Origin: Hippasteria phrygiana
Taxonomy: Eukaryota; Echinodermata; Asteroidea; Valvatida; Goniasteridae
DNA: 64,000 bases
Direction of reading: 5' to 3'
Assembly: GCA_037893225.1 (NCBI GenBank)
Contig: JAZGUH010000112.1
Span: 1,922,001-1,986,000, forward strand
Within the stretch, counting starts at the first letter, position 1; the number at the start of each line of letters is the position of its first letter. The notes below the pieces were generated by a model, which saw nothing but the letters and a program-made list of their open reading frames with translations, made no database searches and had not been told where the DNA came from. Positions 55,758 through 64,000 of the stretch are shown piece by piece. Both the position numbers and the translations under genes were made by a program.

Positions 55758-56209
55758 GGGGTTTTAAATCTGATAGGCCTATACGTTCGCATTGTATGCC
55801 GTAACAATAGCATTTGAAAGCTGAATTACGGCTGCCATAAAAATAGCGAATTTTACCTTAAAATGACAGGATAACTACATTCCTACAAAAACAAAACATC
55901 ATTCTTTTCCTGTTCATAAAACAGTCAAATATTTTCCATGGTTAAATGTAATTGATTTGTGTGCAATTCTCCTTAAACAATACAAAAACTTATATTATAT
56001 CAGACTCCCTACTACACAGGACTGGGGAAAAACTCAAAATATTAAACTGAGTATAGGAGTCAAAGACAACAATAGGAAGCACACAGGAGGCACAGTGCAC
56101 ACGAAAGACTTTTCCATTCCTTGATCTAGTCGGCCAGGTTATGGGCATGCAGCATACTATTCAGCCGTTGCATTGTGGGATTTATCCTCGAGCATAGCAT
56201 ATACACAGT

Positions 56210-56378
56210 ACGCGGTACGGGCCCGTATAACATTAAAAAATGGCATCAGTGATAGCAAAACCCGGATATTGAAATTTCACCCAAAGTGTTGGGTTTTGCT
56301 AGAGCTGGTCACCAATTTCAATATTGGGGTTTTGGTATCACTGATGCCATTTTTTTAAATTGCGGGCCCATACCGCGT
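56210..56378. mobile_element. MITE, 169 bp
   Basis: ACGCGGTACGGGCCCG at the left is mirrored by CGGGCCCATACCGCGT at the right. The inner arms AAAAAATGGCATCAGTGATA and TATCACTGATGCCATTTTTT are perfect complements. Confidence 0.85.
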
Positions 56379-56767
56379 AATGGGAAATGCAGAGAAGCAT
56401 CGTGTTTTGCCAGAGCCAGTCACAAATAAGCTGTACGAATCAAGTATGAATGGACATTTGATTGCTAAATTTTCTGTAACCTCTGTTACTACTAATGTAT
56501 AAACAGATTAGCAAAATAACTTCGTTTAAGATGTTCGTCCCTAAAATCTAAAATCTCAGTTGAGCTACTTTTACAATTCTCCATGCCGTATGTTCAAGGG
56601 GCAGACATGTCCGCGTCTTTGTGACATGTGGCCCCTTAAGAAATTAATGAACTTTTGGTCAAGTACAACATTAATCACCCAAAAACTTTAATACAAAATC
56701 AAAAAAATTATTACATTTTTGACATGTCCGTCCCTTTGTGAAAACCCTGGTGAAAACAGTGGCAAAA

Positions 56768-57155
56768 TGTAACAATTGTTGACTGCTGTGATGTAGGAGA
56801 TGTTTTTAACACCCGAGGGACACAAGGGTGTTAAAAACGTCATATTACATACCAGATTACAGCAGTCACCAATTGCTTTTTTATATCACCAAACCCAGTT
56901 TTTCCAGTTCAAATTGCCTTGCCGGGTGGAAATTTACTCAAACAAATCACACAATCAAAACAGCTGATCGTCTTCTAGTTCGCTGCTCCAATTACAGTTT
57001 ACTACCATCAACAGTGTAGGTGAAAATTGCGTGGGTACCAATGATGCATCTGAATCCGCTAGCTGGCTGGTGTGTGATATCATGCTTGGAGTGTGCCAGT
57101 CACGTGATCGTTCTCGGCCAATCAAAATACAGTATCCAAGACGGAGATATAACAA
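56768..57155 (-). repeat. Dispersed ~370-bp repeat with terminal hairpin, copy 2
   Basis: Inverted copy of 12657-13022. Its hairpin end (56774-56875) is more diverged, with an inserted GGTGTTAAAAAC pair. Shared strings include ATCAAAATACAGTATCCAAG and CTAGTTCGCTGCTCC. Confidence 0.75.
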
Positions 57156-57404
57156 TGGAACTTATAAACATCATACACGTAAATTTTTAACTGTACAGTC
57201 TACGTGCAAGTCCTATTCGATTACTGTAAGTGCAAGGTTAAATGTAGTGTACATACATGATTTGATAATCCTCCAATTTTTTTTTTACTGAATTATTACG
57301 AAATACCTTACTAGACTAAGTTAATAGTAGTCTCAATCACCCTGTGAAATGATGGCACCAGGTGTTAAGAAAAGTGGAAATCGTTGGAAAACTAGCCTGT
57401 AATC

Positions 57405-57510
57405 TTTAGTCAAGGTGCCCGTGGCTACCTAGATGAGAGGCGCACCCCGGACATACTGGCATATTCGGGGCACTTTACGCGCCCAGGTAGCCATGCGCGC
57501 CTTGACTAAA
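57405..57510. mobile_element. Foldback element, 106 bp
   Basis: TTTAGTCAAGGTGCCCGTGG and its near-complement ending CGCGCCTTGACTAAA form arms of about 26 bp. Confidence 0.78.
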
Positions 57511-58581
57511 GGCTATCATCCGCCCGACGATTGAAAACGAGGGACGTTTTTCTCATTTTTTTTCCGCCATCCAACACACCAAATGTGGAACGACATTTCC
57601 TATAAAATACTCGCCCCCAAATCCGCCCATTTCTGAAAATTGCAACAATGACCAATCATGTACACTACCTATAAGTAAATTATGGGTAACCTTGATTTCT
57701 CTGAAACTAAATTATCTAAAATGTTGATAAAAAAGGCTTAAAAATTCTAATGGCTGTAAGTTACTTTCAACCCAGTACTGCAAATGTTAACCAGGCTCAA
57801 TTGGACCAAACTACCAATAAGCCAATTTGCAGTTACAGTGCACCTGCGCAGAAATGAAAACAAAAATAAACTTTCACAATATGTAAAAAGTAATAGTGAA
57901 GTACCAGTCGAAAAACTTCTGTCTCAAAATCAGCTCAAAAAGAATTAGCTCTTTTTAACAGATTACAGTACTGACTCTTCGTTTACTGATCAGTAAATTT
58001 TGTTTGTTTTTCTTGTGAGCAAATTATATGAAAATTTGCCCATTCCAAACTCAGTTACTAGATTCCCCATTGACTTGTGCATAAAACCGAGCCGTGTTTA
58101 TCCAAAAGTGGGCCGTAATCAGCCTACTGCGCATGTGCAGTATAGTCGTGTCTATATCTGCGAATTGGCTTATTGACAAATAATGTGTGGTATTTTTCAG
58201 CATTTTTGAGCTTTTTTTAACCAGTTAACGCCGGGATTATTTTTCACGAGCCTGGGTGCCAGACGGGCCTTTATTTGCGGGTAGCACACCCTTGCCTTGC
58301 TCACTGCGAGCCGGTAACTGACAGATATTTCCGCTGGATCCTTGCCTCACTGCGTGCGTGTATACATGTCACCCGACGCGAACTGGTTTAGGAAGTTAAT
58401 TGAGATGCTGAAGTCCAACATCTGTGACGTTGTGTTTCATTATATTAAAAAGAAATTTCCACTGCAGTTTGTAGTTAATGGAATTTGAAAAAGTGAACTG
58501 TAGAAGAAAATGCATGCTTTCACCTTTTGAAATACATGAATTTTAGGTGCAAACCTCAAAGGCATTCTTTAAATCGCTTAC
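57511..58581. other. Spacer left of the EnSpm-like exons
   Basis: The next exon of the EnSpm-like gene (entered in phase 1) should lie here or further left, but I could not identify it. No other feature supported. Confidence 0.4.
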
Positions 58582-59516
58582 CATCTATGTAATTCAAGAT
58601 GAAAAGCTTTGCCTTCTCAATGTCCCCAACCACATACTTTTCTACTGCTGTTATGAGAGGTGGAGGAAGTTGTTCACATGAAACAAATGGGTTCAGGGTG
58701 GAATCATAATCATCCATCTCGCAAATAAATTGATGTGTATAGTGGTCTTCCTCGGGTGCCTTAAACCAGTGTACACATGCAAAGGTGTGCAGTCTATCCA
58801 TTAATTTATGTTCTACACAAAAAGTGGTGACACCAAACTGCACTGTGTCTCTATAGCTTCTGATGCCAATAACTGAAGGAGATATGCTCGTCTCTGTCCC
58901 ATTATATTTAAAGCCCTTTACACTGACTGTAGATTTCTGTAGCACTGGTGTCTGTATTCCTTGCATGAAGCATTCTTTTACCGTGTTTGACTCATCCCCT
59001 TCAGGTTGTCCTTCAATGGCTTCCATGAATGGGTACATTTCGAAGTACTCGGACTTCAGCCACTGCCTGTCAGTGTCTGATAGGTGAGCTTCCTGGTTGT
59101 TGTGAGCCCTCTCTTCTGTGAAGGGAGTGTTGTCAAGGGGAATCATGCCCGACTGTTTGATCACCTCACAGGCAGCATCGATCTGTGAAAAAAAGAAAAT
59201 TTATCTAATAAGCGGCACTTTGAAAATATAGGGGTGAAATCAGAATGTTTGACATCATATAAATTAATCAGGCTATCGACACAGAACTACTCTTCTCCGA
59301 AATTCCCAAATGAAAGATCAGTGCTATTTTCATAAATTTGTAATTTGTCTATACCCTGTGTGCTTCGACAGCTGCTCCTTCTGGATTTGTCCGGTTGTTG
59401 ATCCTACTGATGTGGCTGTGGATCTGCCTTTCAAATGGATACATCCAGAAACTGCTGACTGGACCAAAGTCTTTCAGGCATTGGGGAAGATGGTGCAGAA
59501 GATGCACTAGGATGGT
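58582..59516 (-). CDS. EnSpm/CACTA-like transposase, two intact consecutive exons
   Basis: CACTA transposases cut and paste DNA; their C-terminal half contains a conserved DUF4218-like block. Exon 1 (59516-59355, 54 codons, phase 0 in and out) reads TILVHLLHHLPQCLKDFGPV, SSFWMYPFERQIHSHISRIN and NRTNPEGAAVEAHR, matching the HLxxHxxxL...GPVxxxWMYPFER...PEGxxxE pattern of that block. Exon 2 (59182-58582, 200 codons) follows in phase with IDAACEVIKQSGMIPLDNTP, then ISPSVIGIRSYRDTVQFGVT, FACVHWFKAPEEDHYTHQF and ends NYIDG at a GTAAGC donor in phase 1. Neither exon has a stop. The upstream catalytic Transposase_21 exons were not found. Either a recent copy, a domesticated gene or a fragment. Confidence 0.75.
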
Positions 59517-60639
59517 CTGTCAAAAGAATGAAAAATATAGAACATTTTAGCATGGAAAATGAAGTTATCTATTTGATCTAGATTGAAAAAACCCGACCAT
59601 TTTCACAAGAATATTTGTTTACACTGCTTGTTGAAAAGTGATCCTAGATTTGCACACTGATCTTATTATAAGCCATTAGTCACTGTTCGCTGCGCAGATG
59701 TGAAAGCACTGAATCCTCAATTTAGATGGAGGGTACATGCGACACATTTCCCCAAATGCTTATAAAGCAAGAAACTCCCTCTTCAAACGTCCTTTTTGCT
59801 TTTTTCAAACAGATCAAACAAGGCATGGGCAAAGTCACGTAAATTTTCCCAATCTTTCTGTTTGCTTTACAAAAAGTATGTTTGAGTGGCACTTTCAGTG
59901 AACCTTTATCCCTAAAAACTTCCCGAACCATTTAATTACATTATCTATCAACTTATTGTCTCTATATTTGATTTCCTCTTTGCCAAAAATCCATCTTCTC
60001 CTTCTTGGACAGTGTCCTACTAGATTCAAGAGCCAATGTAGTATCTCAAGCTTAGTATTTGAAAGGAATGAGAAGGTTGGTAATTTCTTTTTGCTAGGCA
60101 TTATTAACAGAAACGTTGGTGCCCGTTTTACTCTATAAATGTAGCCTATAAATGTTCTGATTGTTTCTTCATTTGTTGCATCTCTTCGGATGTTTCTTCT
60201 GTAGGCATAATTAAGTTATCAGAAAGCTGCTGTTTACGAGAGGACAGGAAATTAGTACATGTCAAATTGAATGCAGTAAATATAAATGCAACATGCAAAA
60301 ATACCTTGTGCCCCATATGCTACACTCTTTAAAAACTTGGCTAAAATCTTTGATACTGTAGCGTGTCAATGTGGGTTTTCGGGACAATCAGACTAATTAC
60401 ACACTCATGCCTGGATATCTGGTTGAAAATCTTATTTTATTGAAAAGCTTTTCTAACACTTCTTACTTCAGAAAAATATGTGACTGAAAATTACAGAACA
60501 TTCTTGGGATATCTAGTGGTTTGGGGATCTCCCCGGTGGCAGCATGCTACATGGGATCTCCATGGTCAAGGAAACCATCTGGCAACAGGAAGTGGGTCCC
60601 TGGGGAATGCTGAGGCAGCGTTCCTCGATTGCTGCAAGT
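59517..60639. other. Spacer right of the EnSpm-like exons
   Basis: Minus-strand frames at 59895-60101 (LEILHWLLNLVGHCPRRRRW) and 59722-59931 look weakly protein-like but match no family I know, and splice borders are unclear. Confidence 0.3.
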
Positions 60640-60828
60640 GTCCGAGTAATATACATAATCTTCAGTTATGTACACTAGATCGCCAGGACACTCTACTCCC
60701 ACCCAGGAATGATGCAAGGTGGCACTGCCTTATGGTTGCTAATATTTCCAGTAGTTTCTCTTGGATGTCTGGTGCAGTGAAGTCAGAGTCACTGTCGCTT
60801 TCAAATGGTGGACTATCAGTTGCAAATC
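60640..60828 (-). other. Possible acidic exon
   Basis: After an acceptor (ATAATTTCAG) the minus strand reads FATDSPPFESDSDSDFTAPD then IQEKLLEILATIRQC. The acidic stretch and amphipathic helix look coding, and it could be an N-terminal exon of the EnSpm-like gene. No family motif; the end is uncertain. Confidence 0.3.
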
Positions 60829-60958
60829 CTGAAATTATGCCACATTTTTTTATAAAACACAGAAGGTCTGTGGAGCATTTAAAAGTATCCCACAGCATTG
60901 GATAGTGTTTAATATTATAACATGTGTACATCACACATAAACCCCTTGCCCTTTTCAC

Positions 60959-61381
60959 CTTGGACTACATGTACGTTTTGATCTCTTCAAGATTCATTAG
61001 AAAGCTTTGACCATTAAAGCTACACATGATTATGATCTGCTAGTGGTTACATGTATAAGCCTTCTGAACTTAAAATTGTAATATTCATTTTTTTCTTCAA
61101 AATATGGTATTGTTTCACTTGCTTAGAAAGAACCAGACTAAGCCACATTTCTACCAGTTATACACATTACATGTAAGATGAGAGTGCAGCTGTTTCTTAG
61201 GGAGCAACTATTTTTATGGTTCTTCTTTTTTTCCATTTTGAGTAGGTCCAGTCAGTTGAAAATATTCTAAGAAAAAAGTGCAAGGGTCCGAAAAATAGGG
61301 CCAGCGACACAAAAGGGGTTTTGGTGGTTGGTGTTGTAGTTATTTCCACAGCTTATATGTTCTTTGACCATATGGTCCTTA
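60959..61381. other. Spacer, nothing recognised
   Basis: No exon, tRNA or repeat ends seen. Confidence 0.4.
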
Positions 61382-61530
61382 TAGACCCTTTGCACGGTGC
61401 GCCATGACAGTGGGCAGGCTTTGTAATTTATATTCAGTTACAATAATGAAAGGAGAAAGTGCCTTTCTCAAGTGTATAACACAGGAACAAAGACCTGACC
61501 ACTGTCATGGCGCACCGTGCAAAGGGTCTA
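61382..61530. mobile_element. MITE, 149 bp, perfect 32-bp inverted ends
   Basis: TAGACCCTTTGCACGGTGCG begins 32 bases that are exactly mirrored at the right end. If the outer TA is taken as target duplication, this fits the TA insertion habit of Tc1/mariner elements. The perfect ends suggest recent activity. It lies 28 bp beyond the donor of the neighbouring decayed exon. Confidence 0.88.
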
Positions 61531-61557
61531 CCAAGTCAAATTCATGTTAAAACTTAC

Positions 61558-62700
61558 CTTTTAATATACCCAAGGGTTTTTGCTCCATCCGGTGGATACA
61601 TGATGTGGAAAACAGCAAGCGGCAAACAGTTTTGCCAGTGCAGTGTTGAAGTCACATATCGAATCATGTACCACACTTCTATTGATGACAAACATGAACC
61701 GACTAGCTTCGAGAAATGAAGCTCCTAGTCAAACATACATGTAAATTATATTTATCTCATTTACAACTGATTTTTTTTTGGGGGGGGGGGGGGATGCGGT
61801 TTAAAGTGGCCATGGTTCAAAGAAATCTTTATTTCAAAATTAAAGTGTGGTTTGCAGGATTCTCATTGATGCAGCAGTGAAGATTCAATGCTCAAGCCAC
61901 CCAAGCAATGACTCTTCTTTTCCTAGCTGATAACTGATTGAAGGGATGTTCAAATCCTTGATAATTATGTAAAACAGCAGTTTTCCCTTCTCTCTGAATC
62001 TGCAAAACTAAAGATTGTCTTTTCATTCAGTAGTATGAGTAGTCTTGGTGGAAAAGTACTTCCGCATCATTTTACCTTTACTCCACATTGCTGTTTTGAA
62101 TGTATTCAACAATGGGAAACCGACCAGCTCCTCGAAGTGAGACAAAATAAGAAGAAAAAGGAAGGGCCAAAGTCCTTCTGCAGGTCAGTCATGGATTTAC
62201 CACTGTTAATGTCTGTACGCTGTGTGGGATATATCTGGAGCATTAACCCTTTCACCTTGGCCAAGTCCCATTCCTTTGGTCCATGAACAAACATATATTA
62301 GTTTATCCTTGATAAGTATCTGATTTTCTCTCCATCAGGCAGATCTGGCTGCCATTTCTTACACCCATAACTCTCATCTTTTGGGGTCTTGTCTACAGGC
62401 TTACCATCACTCTGTGTATTATCCCGAGGTGCACGCTGTCGCTGCATTCTTGGAATATGTGACTTGCCTCTTGTCCGGTTATCTACTCTATTTTGCAGTG
62501 AACAGACAATTCCCTCATACCCATTTTCAACAACATCACCATTTTCAACATCACTACTGAGTCTACCTTCAACTGAAGCTCTATACATTCGGACCATTGT
62601 AGCAATAAAAGCAGTTTCTCATCGAATGGGCTTCGGGCAGACTGCCATCATTTTATCAACCATCCAGCAGACTAATTTTTTACATGATTTATTATAGGCA
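61558..62700 (-). pseudogene. Decayed member of an unnamed multicopy family (YGCKKWQPDLP motif)
   Basis: Minus-strand text in order: AYNKSCKKLVCWMVDKMM then a TGA, MVRMYRASVEGRLSSDV, QRQRAPRDNTQSDGKP, ESYGCKKWQPDLPDGE (62.35 kb), LAKVKGLMLQIYPTQRTDIN (62.22 kb), then after a frameshift LSHFEELVGFPLLN (62.12 kb), and an exon ending at 61558 with RFMFVINRSVVHDSI, LAKLFAACCF and, in another frame, MYPPDGAKTLGYIK before a GTAAGT donor. I recall this order (basic linker, YGCxxWQP, YxTQRxDIN, HFExLVG, final LFAxYY-like block) from uncharacterised proteins repeated many times in cnidarian, mollusc and deuterostome genomes. Function unknown. The copy is dead through at least one stop and two shifts. 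A G run lies at 61780-61794. Confidence 0.6.
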
Positions 62701-62790
62701 ATAGCAAGATACATGTATGCCTATATCCGTGATGTCAGTGTGGTATAATCTTTGCCTTTGGATATTTTGATGCGAGTGTTTTTGGCTTAC

Positions 62791-63816
62791 GCTGCCCTGT
62801 CGCCCTCAACAGCACGAGCCCCATACTGCTGTCGATATTGGTAATATGCCGTCTCCAAGGTGCCTGGGTTGAGACATGTCGCCTCGAACCACGGGTGTTC
62901 TGTGAAGCAGCTCAGAGCATCTAGATCCTTGCCAGTGTGTTGTATCTTGTCTTAGAAGGTGTCCACTTCCTTGCAGCACTTGCAGTTTTCTACCGTATCC
63001 ATGATTATACAGTTACCACAGGAACACCTAAATAAAAAGATTCAAAGGGAAACAATGTAAGCCTATGCATTGAAGACAGTGCCAGACATATTTGCAAGAA
63101 ATAGCAATGTTTAAAATTAAGAAAGGGGATGGGTACAATGTCAAAGTTTTCTTAGGGAAAAACTTTTCTTTGGGAAAGTCATCCTTCCACTCGTCCAACG
63201 TGAATAATGGTTTCCTCAAGGGTAAAAATTGGGAAATAAATCATGAATACATGTATTCTTTTTATACTAGCTTATCAAGCATCAGAAAAAGAAAAAAAAT
63301 TTGAGTGGGAAGAATAAAATATTCTCTTAGAAAACATTTTGAAAATGTTCAGGCAGTCTCATGTTTTGTGCTTAACGTCTGACATGTCTGAACTCTCTCT
63401 GAAGCCATGATCAACTTTTCAGTTCTTTCCTAAAACTAAAATATAGAAAAAATACACAGGGTTTGCACATTGGAGTAAAAGTTTAATTATTAAAGTAAAA
63501 TCCTTTCAAAACGGACAATTTCTTACCAGTCGGTATTGACAAGCCGATCTTCGTTGACTGGACCCGGCCGAACGCCATTTTCATCGGCGTGGTCGAACTC
63601 CCCATCCTGCTCAACGGCATCGCCGCGGCCGCGAACAATCGGTTTAAAACGGTACGGTTCGGCACCGCGGATATTTTCTCCTTCATCGACCGAATCTTCA
63701 CTGGAACTCTGTCCATCTTCTGAAGTTGAATCTGAGCCATTTGGTTCGCTAAAACCGTCTGAATCCACGCTGTATTCCTCCCAAGATCCCTCGGATTCCA
63801 CATCGGAGTCGGCCAT
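62791..63816 (-). pseudogene. P2X7 C-terminal-like cysteine domain gene, exons 1-2, nonsense in exon 2
   Basis: Exon 1 (63816-63527) starts MADSDVESEGSWEEYSVDSD, is strongly acidic and Ser-rich, then has AEPYRFKPIVRGR and ends VNTD plus two bases of a Trp codon at a GTAAGA donor. Exon 2 (63027-62791) joins in phase, giving NTDWCSCGNCIIMD, VENCKCCKEVDTF, then TAA (62952-62954), then SCFTEHPWFEATCLN and TLETAYYQYRQQYG, ending at a GTAAGC donor. The CxCGxC...CCxE...CxTEHPxF...YYQYRQ pattern is that of the cytoplasmic zinc-binding ballast domain of the P2X7 receptor and of many stand-alone invertebrate proteins with an acidic N-terminus. There is no ion-channel part. The TAA makes this copy probably nonfunctional unless it is an assembly error. 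Later exons were not found. Confidence 0.75.
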
Positions 63817-64000
63817 GTTATCAACGTGCAACGCAGGTTGCGTGCGTGTAGCTGGCTTTATGTAGCTGACGCGTCTAGGTACGCGACCGTAGTCAGTCAA
63901 GCGTCTTATAACTATGACGTCACACACAAAGCTCGACTTGATTGACGTGACCTTTCGTTTTCAGATTCTCGCAAAAAGGGCTTCAGAAAAAAAGTGAAAT
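63817..64000 (-). other. Upstream region of the P2X7-domain gene
   Basis: The minus-strand frame stays open for 37 codons before the proposed ATG, but the residues (basic, no acidic bias) look like 5' leader. No TATA box is evident. Confidence 0.35.

Noticed and set aside
60480..60905. 141-codon plus-strand ORF
   Set aside because: The opposite strand has an acceptor and acidic coding-like text at the same place; the plus frame has no motif.
1..64000. CRISPR array, bacterial operons or prophage
   Set aside because: Tandem repeats here have no regular unique spacers, and all coding evidence is intron-containing and eukaryotic.

Overview
The window looks like nuclear DNA from a metazoan, most likely a marine invertebrate. 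Evidence: genes are split by introns with GT...AG borders and conserved phases; base composition is AT-rich; short ACATGTAC-type runs, tRNA-derived SINEs and dozens of small inverted-repeat transposons are everywhere. There are no operons, no Shine-Dalgarno sites and no long bacterial ORFs. I cannot fix the phylum. The TTAA-flanked AGGGACAC element and the general repeat style suggest an echinoderm, hemichordate or cephalochordate, but that is only an impression.

Region 1 (1-27.1 kb) holds two host genes arranged head to head. On the minus strand, exons 1 and 2 of a secreted phospholipase A2 (signal peptide, short dibasic propeptide, calcium loop) run off the left edge. On the plus strand, an eight-exon gene from about 4264 to 27097 encodes a 296-residue orthologue of CACUL1, the CDK2-associated cullin-domain protein. 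All seven introns keep phase. Those introns (1.7 to 6 kb) are full of mobile DNA: a 1.95-kb hAT-like element with an 18-bp minisatellite, a 14-bp minisatellite, a 363-bp array of an 8-bp unit beside a tRNA-derived SINE, a TTAA-flanked element, a 2.16-kb element with a 57-nt palindrome, and a 1.5-kb TIR element.

Region 2 (29.4-44.4 kb) is a graveyard of mobile-element genes, every recognisable one on the minus strand: a piggyBac transposase, a RecQ-type helicase, a DDE-type family interrupted by a hAT MITE, a Crypton-type (DUF3504) tyrosine recombinase, a THAP zinc finger, an exon with an RYHASCYRAYT motif, a multi-exon transposase-like family with an IIIDGMD motif, and an intact OB-fold-like exon. 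Most carry frameshifts or stops although splice sites remain recognisable, so they decayed in place.

Region 3 (44.4-58 kb) is mostly repeats: a second copy of the SINE, MITEs, GCATGC-rich sequence, a pogo/Tigger-type transposase remnant (minus strand) and the 3' end of a CR1/L2-like LINE.

Region 4 (58.5-63.9 kb, minus strand) has two clean consecutive exons of an EnSpm/CACTA-like transposase (DUF4218-like region), a decayed gene of an unnamed multicopy family with a YGCKKWQP motif, and the first two exons of a gene with a P2X7 C-terminal-like cysteine domain, the second exon broken by a TAA.

Family calls rest on motifs I recognise by eye; no database search was possible.
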